In this document: one piece after another, positions 27,570-37,542 of the stretch
Layout of the letters: each line of letters opens with the position of its first letter
How positions within the stretch are numbered: the first letter of the stretch is position 1
Origin: Fibrobacterota bacterium
GTDB lineage: Bacteria; Fibrobacterota; Chitinivibrionia; Chitinivibrionales; Chitinispirillaceae
Length of the DNA stretch: 64,000 nt
Assembly: GCA_023412475.1 (NCBI GenBank)
Contig: JAEYNR010000049.1
Span: 52,762 to 116,761, forward strand
Direction: 5' to 3'
Translations under genes and position numbers: made by a program
The notes under the pieces: model-generated
Database searches by the model: none
Told to the model about the DNA's origin: nothing
What the model saw: only the letters and a program-made list of their open reading frames with translations

Positions 27570-30116
27570 TTAATTGATCACTATATTAACCAGCTTTCCG
27601 GGAACTGCAATAACTTTCCTTATAGTACCCTTTTGCAGGTAAGGTTTTATTTTCTCTAACTCAAGGGCTTTCTCTTTTATCTTCTCCAGTGATTCATCAC
27701 GGGAAACCGAAAAATCAGCCCGAAGTTTTCCATTAACCTGCACCACTATTGTGATTACAGATTCCTGTGTAAGATTCTCATCAAAAACGGGCCATTTTGA
27801 TTCAATTAAAAATCCACTTTGTCCCAAAAGCTCCCAAAGCTCATCACCCAGATGCGGAGCAAAAGGACCCACTAATTGCACTAATGTCAGAAGATCCTCT
27901 TTTGATGCACCTTTTGATGACAATTCATTTAAATATTCCATCATGGCAGCAATAGCGGTATTAAACTTCATCTCCTCAATATCACGAGTCACCTTTTTTA
28001 TGGTCTTGTGACGGATCTGAACATTTTGATCTTTATCTGGTGCACTGCCGACATCGAACTGATCCACCATTTTATAGATTCTTCTCAGAAAACGGCTACA
28101 CCCCTCAATAGCCCTCGAATCCCATGGTTTGGGAAGCTCAAATTCTCCCATAAACATTTCATAGAGCCTTAACACGTCTGCACCATAAGTCGTAACTACA
28201 TCATCAGGGTTAACCCCATTGAGTTTGGATTTAGCCATTTTCTCAATCTGGGTTGTAAGCAACTCACCATTTGACTTTAAATAGGGCTTGCTATCTCTGA
28301 ATTCCACCTCAGAAATTTCATAATACCGGCCATTACTGTCCTGATATGTAGCGGAAAGAACTGTGCCCTGATGACGTAATTTTTTGAAAGGCTCCTTTGT
28401 GCTGACATATCCCAGATCATAAAGCACCTTGTGCCAAAAGCGGGAATAAAGAAGGTGCAGCACTGCATGCTCAGCACCACCGATATAAAGATCTACATTC
28501 ATCCATTGCTTCTGAGCTTCCATGGACCAGGGTTGATCGTTATTCCTGGGGTCAAGATAGCGCAGATAATACCAGCAGGAACCTGCCCATTGAGGCATGG
28601 TGTTAGTCTCCCGGAGGGCTTCTCCCCCACATGAAGGGCAACTGGTACTTAGCCACTCGTCAATTGTTGCCAGAGGTGATTCACCTGTTCCCGACGGTTC
28701 ATAACGATCAACATCAGGAAGAGTCACCGGGAGCTGATCTTCAGGAACCGGTACAGTTCCGCATTTTTTGCAATGAACAAGAGGTATCGGTTCACCCCAG
28801 TATCGTTGACGTGAAAAGATCCAGTCTCTGAGCCGATAACTCACAGCAGCTTTTCCCTGACCACGCTCCTGAAGTATTCCACAGATTTTTTTCTTTGCCT
28901 CAACTGTAGGCAGGTTATTCAGTTCTTCTGAATTTATTGCGATCCCTTCTTCGCAATAAGCAACACCCTGGGGCACTTCCCTGTTGTCTGCAGGTCTGAC
29001 AACTTCAATTATTGGTAGATTATGCTTTACCGCAAACTCATAATCCCGCTGATCGTGTGCCGGTACTGCCATGATTGCACCAGTTCCATACGAAGACAGA
29101 ACATAATCTGCAATCCAGATTGGAATCTTTTTTCCGTTTACCGGGTTAATTGCCATTGCACCGGTGAATTCCCCGGTTTTCTCTTTGGAAAGTTCCGTTC
29201 TTTCCAGATCACTTTTCTGACGTGCCATTTTCTGATATTGCTGGATCTTCTGCTCCTGCTCAGCAGTAGTTATCCTGGCAATCAAAGGATGTTCAGGAGC
29301 AAGCACCATATATGTAGCACCAAAGAGAGTGTCAGGGCGGGTAGTGAAAACCTGAATCTTTTCACCTGCAGCAGCTCCATCAGCTACAGCAAAATCAACT
29401 TCTGCACCCTCTGAACGGCCTATCCAGTTTTTCTGCATCAGCAGGGTCGATTCTGGCCAATCAACTTCAGAAAGATCCTCCAGAAGACGATCTGCGTACT
29501 TTGTAATTCTCAGAATCCATTGGCGCAAATCCTTGCGCTCCACCTGAGTCAGACACCTTTCACATCTACCCTGAGTAACCTCCTCATTGGCAAGACCGGT
29601 TTTACAGGAAGGACACCAGTTTATAGGCATTACCCCCTGATATGCTAATCCTTTTTTGTATAGCTGAAGAAAAATCCACTGTGTCCACTTATAATATTGA
29701 GGATCTGTGGTATTGATTTCCCGGTCCCAGTCATAGGCAAAACCGATGCTGTTAATTTGACGTTTAAAATTTCCAACTGCTTTTTCGGTTGTCACAGAAG
29801 GATGAATGCCTGTCTTGATTGCATAGTTTTCAGCAGGAAGTCCAAATGCATCCCACCCCATAGGATGAAGTACATTAAAACCTTGCATCCGCTTGAACCT
29901 GGTAATAATGTCAGTAGCAGTGTATCCCTCACAATGTCCCACGTGAAGCCCCGAACCCGAAGGATATGGAAACATATCCAAAGCATAAAACTTAGGTTTT
30001 TCAGGGTTGAATTCAGTTTTGTGCAGTCTGGCATCCTTCCATCGATTCTGCCATTTAATTTCAATCTCTGAAGGATTAAAAGTGCTCAAAGTACCTCCAA
30101 TTATCTCTGATATCAA
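27570..30116 (-). CDS. leuS: Leucyl-tRNA synthetase
   Basis: The 848-residue enzyme charges tRNA-Leu. It has the HIGH-type motif HVGH (in PYPSGSGLHVGHCEG), a zinc-binding CPSC/CERC pair (about 160-190), the editing domain (TTRPDTLFGATYMVLAPEHP and GTGAIMAVPAHDQRDYEFA), and the bacterial WAGSCWYYLRY. The KMSKS loop reads KMAKS (EKMAKSKLNG). The serine-to-alanine change is a deviation from the most common form, but the two lysines that act in catalysis are present. Length is close to the bacterial norm (about 820-860). Confidence 0.96.
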   Translation of the reverse strand: MISEIIGGTLSTFNPSEIEIKWQNRWKDARLHKTEFNPEKPKFYALDMFPYPSGSGLHVGHCEGYTATDIITRFKRMQGFNVLHPMGWDAFGLPAENYAIKTGIHPSVTTEKAVGNFKRQINSIGFAYDWDREINTTDPQYYKWTQWIFLQLYKKGLAYQGVMPINWCPSCKTGLANEEVTQGRCERCLTQVERKDLRQWILRITKYADRLLEDLSEVDWPESTLLMQKNWIGRSEGAEVDFAVADGAAAGEKIQVFTTRPDTLFGATYMVLAPEHPLIARITTAEQEQKIQQYQKMARQKSDLERTELSKEKTGEFTGAMAINPVNGKKIPIWIADYVLSSYGTGAIMAVPAHDQRDYEFAVKHNLPIIEVVRPADNREVPQGVAYCEEGIAINSEELNNLPTVEAKKKICGILQERGQGKAAVSYRLRDWIFSRQRYWGEPIPLVHCKKCGTVPVPEDQLPVTLPDVDRYEPSGTGESPLATIDEWLSTSCPSCGGEALRETNTMPQWAGSCWYYLRYLDPRNNDQPWSMEAQKQWMNVDLYIGGAEHAVLHLLYSRFWHKVLYDLGYVSTKEPFKKLRHQGTVLSATYQDSNGRYYEISEVEFRDSKPYLKSNGELLTTQIEKMAKSKLNGVNPDDVVTTYGADVLRLYEMFMGEFELPKPWDSRAIEGCSRFLRRIYKMVDQFDVGSAPDKDQNVQIRHKTIKKVTRDIEEMKFNTAIAAMMEYLNELSSKGASKEDLLTLVQLVGPFAPHLGDELWELLGQSGFLIESKWPVFDENLTQESVITIVVQVNGKLRADFSVSRDESLEKIKEKALELEKIKPYLQKGTIRKVIAVPGKLVNIVIN

Positions 30117-30185
30117 AAAACAAGTTATTCGATCTTAAATTTCCGCATACTTATAATCTGAAATTAGATTTATCAAAGAATTAAC

Positions 30186-30301
30186 ACTTGAGGCGGTAAT
30201 TCTTGTTTTTGTAGCGGCTGCTCCTGCAGCGTTATGGATACAAAGCGTAGCGCTCTGTTTTTATTATACCGCTGTGATGCGGGCTATCCCGCGTTCGTCA
30301 A
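30186..30301. repeat. Structured palindromic intergenic element, copy A (overlaps uxs 3' end)
   Basis: Read on the minus strand, it begins TTGACGAACGCGGGATAG and ends ACAAGAATTACCGCCTCAAG. Copy B (38246-38411) has matching ends: CTGACGAAC at one end and ACAAGAATTACCGTCTC at the other. Inside lie several palindromes: GCGGG-CTAT-CCCGC (30279-30292), AGCGTAGCGCT and GCTGC-TCCT-GCAGC. The inner part differs from copy B, while the ends are conserved. The element encodes the last codons and stop of uxs. Confidence 0.7.
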
Positions 30302-31234
30302 TATTTTTCTAAAGTAGTCTATTGTCTTCCCCAATCCCTCATCCAGTGGAATTACAGGCTGCCATCCAAGTTTTTCTCTGGCAAGAGAGATATCAGGCTG
30401 ACGCTGCCTGGGGTCATCGGATGGCAACTGACATTTAATTATTTGCACCTTACTTCCGGTGAGGTGGATGACTTTTTCAGCCAGCTCCAGAATTGTAAAT
30501 TCAGAGGGATTGCCGATATTTACCGGTCCCAGAAAATCTTTGCAATTCATAAATCGCACCATTCCCTCAATCAGATCATCAACGTAACAGAATGAACGGG
30601 TTTGATTTCCATCACCATAAATAGTAATATCCCTGCTCTTAAGTGCCTGCACTATGAAATTGGAAACCACTCTGCCATCATCAGGATTCATTCGTGGACC
30701 GTAAGTATTGAATATTCTCATTACTCTAATGTCTACATTATTCATCCGGTGATAATCAAAGAAAAGTGTTTCTGCAACGCGTTTTCCCTCATCATAGCAG
30801 GAACGTAACCCGATCGGGTTTACATTTCCCCAATAGCTTTCTACCTGTGGATGCACTGTTGGGTCACCATAGACTTCGGAAGTAGAGGCTTGCAGAACGC
30901 GTGCTTTAACCCGTTTTGCTAAACCCAGAACATTTATGGCACCCATAACACTGGTTTTAATAGTCTTCACTGCATTGTACTGGTAATGGATCGGTGATGC
31001 TGGACAGGCAAGATTATAAATCTGGTCGATTTCCAAAAAAACAGGAAAAGTGATATCGTGCCGCATCAATTCAAAATTTCTGAAGTCCATAAGATGTTCA
31101 ATATTTTTTTTGCTGCCAGTAAAAAAATTATCGAGACAGATAACATCGTGGCCCTCTTTCACCAGTCTCTCACATAAATGCGAGCCCAAAAAACCAGCTC
31201 CCCCGGTTACCAAAATTCTATATCTACTCATCAC
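30284..31234 (-). CDS. uxs: UDP-glucuronate decarboxylase (UDP-xylose synthase)
   Basis: The 316-residue enzyme is an extended [18 protein letters not shown] (NAD binding), a [15 protein letters not shown] motif diagnostic for [24 protein letters not shown] with the catalytic Tyr-Lys pair, and [10 protein letters not shown]. It converts UDP-glucuronate to UDP-xylose for surface polysaccharides. The last five codons (LTNAG) and the TAG stop lie inside a dispersed repeat element, so the C terminus may have been replaced by an insertion. No polysaccharide cluster surrounds it. Confidence 0.94.
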   Translation of the reverse strand: MMSRYRILVTGGAGFLGSHLCERLVKEGHDVICLDNFFTGSKKNIEHLMDFRNFELMRHDITFPVFLEIDQIYNLACPASPIHYQYNAVKTIKTSVMGAINVLGLAKRVKARVLQASTSEVYGDPTVHPQVESYWGNVNPIGLRSCYDEGKRVAETLFFDYHRMNNVDIRVMRIFNTYGPRMNPDDGRVVSNFIVQALKSRDITIYGDGNQTRSFCYVDDLIEGMVRFMNCKDFLGPVNIGNPSEFTILELAEKVIHLTGSKVQIIKCQLPSDDPRQRQPDISLAREKLGWQPVIPLDEGLGKTIDYFRKILTNAG

Positions 31235-31306
31235 TCACCTCTAAAATAAAATTAATTCTTACTTCACAAAATTTGAAATACCTGAATTTGAACTCGAATC
31301 GCACAC

Positions 31307-32236
31307 TTATACGGCTGTGATTTTTACATCTTCCATTAACTGCCACACCTCATTACGGGTAACTAGCCCCGGTCCTTCATGCATTGCTTTTGATGCGCCG
31401 CAGGCAACCGCCATTCTACATAATTCCGGAAAAGAAAAGTTTCTTTTACGGGCAACTATAATCCCTGCAACCAAAGCATCTCCACACCCAACTGTATCAA
31501 CTGCATTGACCTGAGGTGCTGAACAAAGAAGGCAATCATTCTCATGAATCGCAATCAAACCATCGGCCCCTAATGAAATAAAAACATATGAAATACCCAT
31601 ATCAAGAAACCTTTTCCCCTTAAGGGCGATATGGTGTACACCCTGAATCTGCTCACCAAAGAAATCTTCCAGCTCCGTTAAATTGGGCTTGATTATCTGA
31701 GGAGTAGCTCTGATACCGGTTTTAAGTGCGGTTCCTCTGGAATCCAGTAAAGTCTCAGAGCCTGCATCTGCACAAACCTTTAACATGGTTGCATACAAAT
31801 CTTGTTCAAAGCCCCTCAATATACTTCCAGAAAAACACCAGAAATCTCCATTTGCCGGTAAAGCTTCAAAGGACGAAAGGAATTCGTGTTGAATACGAGG
31901 AGCAACGGGAGCAGAAACGCTGCTGAAGTGAGAGACGAATCCTGTGTTTTGCTCTATTATCGTAGTGTTGATTCTTAAACTTCCAGGAATCACAAAAAAA
32001 TTACTTTTAATCTGCAGACTCTCCAGATATTGGGTTGTGCGTTTAATATCATATTCTGCCATTAGACCGGTTACACATACCTCTTCTCCAAGCGTCTTTA
32101 CCACACTTGCAACGTTAAGTCCTTTTCCGGCTGGAAATATTGTTTGTGGTGTATCGGTGGAAGTAGTGCCGGAGCGAAAATCTTTTACTTTATAAATAAC
32201 ATCAAGAGCAGGATTTAACAAAGTACAGTAGATCAA
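31307..32236 (-). CDS. PfkB-family sugar kinase (1-phosphofructokinase type)
   Basis: The protein (309 residues from the chosen start) has the PfkB opening TLLNPALDVIYKV, a FPAGKGLNVASVVKTLG substrate motif typical of the 1-phosphofructokinase/tagatose-6-phosphate kinase group, and the catalytic DTVGCGDALVAG with the catalytic Asp. The start chosen is TTG at 32236, with GGGAG 8 nt before it. A TTG at 32254 would add 6 residues but has no ribosome site. I cannot tell which sugar phosphate it uses. No PTS or fruA gene is near. Confidence 0.85.
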   Translation of the reverse strand: MIYCTLLNPALDVIYKVKDFRSGTTSTDTPQTIFPAGKGLNVASVVKTLGEEVCVTGLMAEYDIKRTTQYLESLQIKSNFFVIPGSLRINTTIIEQNTGFVSHFSSVSAPVAPRIQHEFLSSFEALPANGDFWCFSGSILRGFEQDLYATMLKVCADAGSETLLDSRGTALKTGIRATPQIIKPNLTELEDFFGEQIQGVHHIALKGKRFLDMGISYVFISLGADGLIAIHENDCLLCSAPQVNAVDTVGCGDALVAGIIVARKRNFSFPELCRMAVACGASKAMHEGPGLVTRNEVWQLMEDVKITAV

Positions 32237-32440
32237 AAAACAGACTCCCGGCAAAGAGACAAGTAGAGAAGATTGATTGCCTTGATCAGCATACCAGCCA
32301 GAAGTATACCCGTAATGATTTGAGCACCCTGGAGTAATCTGGTAAGTAACTTGAAATTTTTCATAAACCGATTCAGGAATTCTTTAAAATATATGAGAGT
32401 AGCGGCAATTGCACACTAAAAATCAGAATCAATTGAAGAG

Positions 32441-32478
32441 GCAAAGAAGAGAGCCCGCCTGGGACGCGGGACCTTTGC
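32441..32478 (-). terminator. Possible hairpin terminator after the anti-sigma gene
   Basis: Nested arms GCAAAG/CTTTGC (32441-32446, 32473-32478) and CCCGC/GCGGG (32454-32458, 32466-32470) lie 4 bp past the stop of the anti-sigma gene. No clear T-run follows on the minus strand, so the call is weak. Confidence 0.4.
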
Positions 32479-32481
32479 TGA

Positions 32482-33015
32482 TTATTTGTTTTTCAGATCA
32501 ACTGGGACAACGCCTTTAGAACCCAGAGAGCCTCTGGTTTTAGAGAAATAAAGACCAGTATCGTTGGCACTGTCACTTATGAGGGAATCCTGGTCTGTGG
32601 TTTTTACTACAGCTTGCAGAGGTTGAGTCAATTCATTTTTCTCGATCGCCACCTTATTTTTTGCACTGTTTGGAAGATTCATGGCAAAGTAGCCAACCAC
32701 TGCAAACCCAACAATAAAAAATGTGATCGAGAATGCGGTTTTTTTCAGAAACGATGGTAAAACCCCTAAAGAAGTGAACTGTTTAGTAGGGTTGGAACAC
32801 ACTCTCAAAATTTCTTCATCGACTTTTTTGGAGGGCAGTTCCTGAAGATTTGCTAGATTAAAAAAGCATGTCCTTTCTTCTTCATAGAGTTCCATCTGTT
32901 CTTTGCACTCAGAACAGACACCCAAGTGTTCTTCAAATAACTTCTTCTGATCAACATCCAACTCCTTGGAGCTGTACAGTAAACCTGTTACATCCCATTC
33001 ACTGCACGCCATCAA
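32482..33015 (-). CDS. Anti-sigma factor-like protein with zinc-binding N terminus and one membrane helix
   Basis: The 177-residue protein has an N-terminal zf-HC2-like anti-sigma segment: a cysteine at position 4 and HLGVCSECKEQMELYEEE, giving the H-x3-C-x2-C pattern. One membrane helix follows at about 92-112 (FSITFFIVGFAVVGYFAM), then a polar periplasmic tail rich in Asp and Lys. It follows the ECF sigma gene with a 17-bp overlap, so it is probably the membrane-bound inhibitor of that sigma factor. The tail has no recognisable sensor domain. Confidence 0.8.
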   Translation of the reverse strand: MMACSEWDVTGLLYSSKELDVDQKKLFEEHLGVCSECKEQMELYEEERTCFFNLANLQELPSKKVDEEILRVCSNPTKQFTSLGVLPSFLKKTAFSITFFIVGFAVVGYFAMNLPNSAKNKVAIEKNELTQPLQAVVKTTDQDSLISDSANDTGLYFSKTRGSLGSKGVVPVDLKNK

Positions 33016-33568
33016 TCCCCCTTTTCTTCAGTTCCTTTCGAATATTTTTCAAAGCCAATCGCATTCTGCCTAAGGCAGTATTGATTGGGCAATCCATAAT
33101 TTTTGCAATTTCTTTAAAAGGCACCCCTCCAAGTTCTCTAAGAAGAAAGACTTCTTTTTGAAGAGGATCCAGTGTTTCAACAGCTCCATTGATTAAAGCG
33201 CGTAAGTCCTGATTAGATAACTTCTGATCAGGGGCTTCTATCTTACTTCCTATCGCTGTTTCCGCATCCTGCTTATGTTCGGTTTCCACTTTAGCATGGC
33301 GGAAAAAATCTATGGTCCTTTTATGTGCAATTCCAAACAACCAGCTTAGAAAGCTTCTGGACCTGTCAAACTGGTCAGCATTTCGTAGAGCTGCAAAGAA
33401 GGTCTCCTGAAGAAGATCCTCCGCAATCTCACGGTCACCAGTCATCCTTATCAAAAACCCAAACACCCGGGTTTTGTACTTTTCATAGAGCGCTGAAAAC
33501 CCCTCTGATTTTCCATTCAACCAGAGATCAAAAAAGTGCTGATCATCATTCATTTGCTGTTCTTGCAT
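32999..33568 (-). CDS. ECF (extracytoplasmic function) sigma-70 factor
   Basis: The 189-residue protein has region 2 (YEKYKTRVFGFLIRMTGDREIAEDLLQETF, with RSFLSWLFGIAHKRTIDFFR) and region 4 (LPLQKEVFLLRELGGVPFKEIAKIMDCPINTALGRM), separated by a short linker. It belongs to the RpoE-like group and probably responds to an envelope signal released by the anti-sigma protein. The pair is followed by no obvious target operon here. Confidence 0.92.
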   Translation of the reverse strand: MQEQQMNDDQHFFDLWLNGKSEGFSALYEKYKTRVFGFLIRMTGDREIAEDLLQETFFAALRNADQFDRSRSFLSWLFGIAHKRTIDFFRHAKVETEHKQDAETAIGSKIEAPDQKLSNQDLRALINGAVETLDPLQKEVFLLRELGGVPFKEIAKIMDCPINTALGRMRLALKNIRKELKKRGIDGVQ

Positions 33569-33725
33569 ATAATACGTCTTCTCTGAAACATTTATTTTTA
33601 AAATTTTAGATTTTTTTTCACCAACCCAGTTTTATTCTTTTAATATACAAAATTGGCAGGTGCTTGATGATTTGCTAAATAGCATTTGATGCAAAGAACG
33701 CGCCTGAAGAAAATCTCAGAGTAGG

Positions 33726-33757
33726 ACAATACAGGGGCTTTTACGCCCCTGTATTGT
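33726..33757 (-). terminator. Strong hairpin at the end of the giant TPR gene
   Basis: A perfect 13-bp stem (ACAATACAGGGGC with GCCCCTGTATTGT) and a 6-base loop; its first base on the minus strand overlaps the gene's TAA stop. The T-run after it is weak, but the stem is very stable. Confidence 0.7.
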
Positions 33758-36700
33758 TATTTAGATGCAGAGTCTTTTAATTCCTGCAATATTAGAGGAT
33801 TTTGTGGTTCCAACTGCTTGGCCAACTCCAGGTATTTCTTATAATCTGTCATGTTTTTGCGCATCTTTGCCACCTTAGCCAGTCCCAGTTGCGCTAAAGC
33901 CATCTTTGGATCTGCACGTAAGGATCTGGTGTAAAAAGTTTCTGCCCAGGGGAGCTTTGATTGCTGCAGATGAGTCTCCGCACGCTCAAACAAAGTCTGT
34001 GGATGCTCCGGTACTATCAGCATTATCTCTTTATAAACCTCAATTGCATCTTCATATTTTTTCCTGGATCGTAGTATTTTAGCTTTCAATAAATATGCAT
34101 CTACATATTCACCTTCAGTTGCCAATATATCTTCAACCACATCCTCTGCATCCCTGGCCTTTCCCGAAGAAAGCAACGCTTCTGCATAAACCATCTGATA
34201 TCTGGTTTCCCTGGACAATTCCAGAAGATCCTTCATCTCCTTAAGTGCTTTGTCATTTTGGTCTGTTTTGCGGAAAAGCTCGAATAACTGATACCGGATA
34301 TTTGCATTCTCTTTATCTATAGTTTTAGCCTTGGATAAAAGCTCAATAGCCTCCACATTGCGCCCGGTGTTTACATAGCCCAGACCCAGATTTTCCATTG
34401 TTTCCACATCACCGGGTTTTAGTGCATTCACCATTTCCAGATGCACTATTCCTTCATTAGCCAGCCCCTTTCTGGTAAGAATTATACCGATATGCTTGTT
34501 TGCCTCCATATTTTGAGGGTCAGATTCCACATACTTCTTTAACGCGTATAACTGCTCATCCTCTTTGCCCATCTTACCATATACCCGTCCTAACTCCAGA
34601 TAAACAGCCGGCACGCTCGAAGCCAGATCAGTTACCCTGGTAAACATGGTCACAGCCTTTTGAAGCAAATCCTTCTTTGTAGAATAAATCTGACCAAGCC
34701 TCAAAAAACTGCGATAATCAGCAGGATAATTCTTTATATTCTGCTCATATAGCTTCTGTGAAGCCTCTATATTGCTGCTCTCCAGATAAAAGGCCTGCTT
34801 ATATGCAGCATCGGAATCCTTCACTCCAGGCAAAGCCAGATAATCGCCATATGCCTTAGATGCCTGAGTATGATTGCTGTCTTTCTCATAAGCTTCTGCC
34901 AGCATCTTATAAACCTGGTAAACAATCGTACCCTTGATTTTCTCTCCGGATTTAACAGCTTCAAGAACCTTGGCTGCATCTTTGAATTTACCACTATTAA
35001 AACAAGCCTCGCTATACATCATCAGATAATCCAGTGGACTATCCTTACCCAGGAAAGCCAGATACCTGGCAGCTTCTGCATACTCTTTACGCTCAAACAA
35101 CTTCTTTCCCAAAATCATTACTACATCACTGTCAGCAGTATCCTTTTCTACATATTTTTTAAATACCTTAATTCCTTCCTGCTCCTTACCCATTCGCAAA
35201 TAGATCTCTCCCAGTTCTTTTAATTCTGCAACTGTAGAAGGGTTCATCATAACCGCCTGTTCGTATGAAATAGCTGCACCTGCCAGATCTCCACTGGCAG
35301 CCTGACAAGATCCTAGTGCACTGAGAGCATCCACGTTTGAAGGTTCCAACTGCAAAGCCTTCTGATACATCTGTATTGCCTGATTGTAGCTTTTCTTTTT
35401 CTCATAAATCATTCCTAAAGTGGTGTAGGTATTAACATCTGCATCTCCATCTTTTATAAGCCTATTGAAAGCAGTAATCACTTCTTCGTGCTGACCTTTG
35501 GCAATTACTATTTCTGCATACCTTTTGTAAAACCCCTTAATGGCAGGATTAAGCTTCATGGCAGATCTGTAGTTTTCCAAAGCGCCATCATAGTCTTTCT
35601 GTTCATAAAGAAGGTTACCAAGATCTTTTTTGGCTTCCGCATCATCGGGCACAAAATCCAGATACCTGCTTAGAAAAGTCACAGACTCCTTCATGTTGCC
35701 TTTTTTACGGGATAACTCACTTAAGCGGCGGAAAATATCTGGAACTTTAGGTGTTAGTATAGACAATTCTTTATAAAATGTAAGTGCAGATTCGATATCA
35801 TTAGAAGCATCCGCAGCATGTGCGAGACGCAACCGTGACTCTACATTGCTTTTATCCATAACTGTTATTCTTTTGTCTAGTTCTTTCAACTTTTCCTTTT
35901 CATTGTTTTGTAAATAACAGGTTGCCAACTGCTGCAAGTATTCCATCTTGTAGGATTCCTTCCTTACCATATACTCAAGATGCTCCTGTGCAGCTTTGTA
36001 ATTTTTTTCTTTCATAAGAACAGTTGCAAGCAAGACCCGGGCATCCCAGGCTCCAGCATCCATACTGACTGCTGCTTTAGCTGCTTCATGTGCCTTATCA
36101 TACTTCCCAAGATTAAATGCTGCAGTTGCTACACCCTCCGAAGCGGATGCACTACGACGGAGGGAATTGCTTTTTTCGAAATTATTCAGAGCATCCGAAT
36201 AATTTTTGGACTTTAAGCTATGCTGTCCCAATGCGAGATAGACCTGAGGATCATTAGGACTCAAATTCAACAGTGTTTCATAAGTTTTGCGTGCTTTATC
36301 CTCTGAACCGTTTTTCTGATATAAATCAGCGAGTCGTGCATAAGCTTCAATGCTTTTTTCATTTAAACTAATAGCTTTTTCAAGAGTATTGATTGCATTA
36401 GTTTTCTGCCCAGCTCCCCACTGCGCTTCTGAAAAAAGTAGAAATATATCTGGAACAGTCAGTGCTTTCTGATCCGCTTTTGCGATGAACTGAAATTGCT
36501 CCAGCGCACTGCTAAAGGATTCCGACTTCAATCTGGCTCTTCCCAGTTTTTCTCTGGACAGCAAAGCATTTGTTCCACTAGAAGCTCCGAATTTTTCCAC
36601 TGCAACCTCAAAGAACTCCACCGCAGTTTTTTGATCCCCGTTTTTCTCCTCACTAATGCCCATTCGATAACAGTCCTCAGCAGAGAGCATCCCTCTTGGC

Positions 36701-37452
36701 ACCTTCCTAAACTCCTCTGCTGCCAATTTAAAATTTCTCTGGCTAAAATAGGCTCTGGCTAAATCGATAGAAGCTTCTGAGCTCCCGCCTGCAGAAACTG
36801 CAAGTTTGAGATAATTAACTGCTGAATCTGCAACTCCTTTTTCAAGGTAAGCTTTACCAATTCTATAAACAATCTGTCCATTTTGCTCTTTTTTAGATAT
36901 TTTTTTCAATAAGGCGATCGATTTATCCCAAGCCTTTTCGTTGAAATAAATCTGCCCCAGCTCCCTGTTAGCAATAGTGTTTGAAGAATCACTCTGAATC
37001 ACTTTTTCCAAGGCCTTTTTAGCTTCAGATGACCGGTTAAGGGAAATGCATGCACGGGCATACTCCCAACTGGCTTCAGCAGTAAAATTCTTCTCCAAAG
37101 CCTTCTTAGCCATATTCAAGCCATTCTCAGGCTGGTTGAGGGTATTATAAACCTTTGCCGCACCAACTAATGCATTATAATCATCCGGATTCATCCTCCA
37201 GGAAACCAAATAACAAGCTAACGCTTTCTCAGTCATCCCTATAGCCTCATTGGCTTTTCCTAGTTGAATCCAGATTCCAGGAGTTCTTTCGGTCAGCTTT
37301 TCATCAGCATAATCAATAGCCTCCTTATATTTTCCAGACGAAATAAGTTTGTCGAAAGTGTTATCTGCTTTCACTACCAAAACGAAAGAAAACAAAATAA
37401 CCAAATAACCTTTAACTGCCAGAAATCCAAACCTGCTCCATTTTGCTTTCAT
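33757..37452 (-). CDS. Giant secreted or periplasmic TPR-repeat protein
   Basis: The 1,231-residue protein has an N-terminal signal peptide (FGFLAVKGYLVILFSFVLVVKA, about 8-29) and is otherwise a nearly continuous array of tetratricopeptide repeats. Typical units are WIQLGKANEAIGMTEKALAC, AYARLADLYQKNGSEDKARK, and TLGMIYEKKKSYNQAIQMYQKALQLEP-like modules; I estimate about 30. Such arrays form superhelical scaffolds for protein complexes. No catalytic domain is visible. It stands alone between a sigma/anti-sigma pair and an amidase gene, with a strong terminator at its end. Its partner is unknown. Confidence 0.85.
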   Translation of the reverse strand: MKAKWSRFGFLAVKGYLVILFSFVLVVKADNTFDKLISSGKYKEAIDYADEKLTERTPGIWIQLGKANEAIGMTEKALACYLVSWRMNPDDYNALVGAAKVYNTLNQPENGLNMAKKALEKNFTAEASWEYARACISLNRSSEAKKALEKVIQSDSSNTIANRELGQIYFNEKAWDKSIALLKKISKKEQNGQIVYRIGKAYLEKGVADSAVNYLKLAVSAGGSSEASIDLARAYFSQRNFKLAAEEFRKVPRGMLSAEDCYRMGISEEKNGDQKTAVEFFEVAVEKFGASSGTNALLSREKLGRARLKSESFSSALEQFQFIAKADQKALTVPDIFLLFSEAQWGAGQKTNAINTLEKAISLNEKSIEAYARLADLYQKNGSEDKARKTYETLLNLSPNDPQVYLALGQHSLKSKNYSDALNNFEKSNSLRRSASASEGVATAAFNLGKYDKAHEAAKAAVSMDAGAWDARVLLATVLMKEKNYKAAQEHLEYMVRKESYKMEYLQQLATCYLQNNEKEKLKELDKRITVMDKSNVESRLRLAHAADASNDIESALTFYKELSILTPKVPDIFRRLSELSRKKGNMKESVTFLSRYLDFVPDDAEAKKDLGNLLYEQKDYDGALENYRSAMKLNPAIKGFYKRYAEIVIAKGQHEEVITAFNRLIKDGDADVNTYTTLGMIYEKKKSYNQAIQMYQKALQLEPSNVDALSALGSCQAASGDLAGAAISYEQAVMMNPSTVAELKELGEIYLRMGKEQEGIKVFKKYVEKDTADSDVVMILGKKLFERKEYAEAARYLAFLGKDSPLDYLMMYSEACFNSGKFKDAAKVLEAVKSGEKIKGTIVYQVYKMLAEAYEKDSNHTQASKAYGDYLALPGVKDSDAAYKQAFYLESSNIEASQKLYEQNIKNYPADYRSFLRLGQIYSTKKDLLQKAVTMFTRVTDLASSVPAVYLELGRVYGKMGKEDEQLYALKKYVESDPQNMEANKHIGIILTRKGLANEGIVHLEMVNALKPGDVETMENLGLGYVNTGRNVEAIELLSKAKTIDKENANIRYQLFELFRKTDQNDKALKEMKDLLELSRETRYQMVYAEALLSSGKARDAEDVVEDILATEGEYVDAYLLKAKILRSRKKYEDAIEVYKEIMLIVPEHPQTLFERAETHLQQSKLPWAETFYTRSLRADPKMALAQLGLAKVAKMRKNMTDYKKYLELAKQLEPQNPLILQELKDSASK

Positions 37453-37542
37453 TTCCTGTCCCCTCTGAAATCATCGAGTGATAACTGTATATTACTGAAT
37501 TATAACATTTTTGCAAAAAAAATATACCCTGAGAAATCATTC

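Noticed and set aside
30186..30301. Integron attC-like site
   Set aside because: Palindromic ends were considered, but the GTTRRRY/RYYYAAC core pairs and cassette genes are absent.
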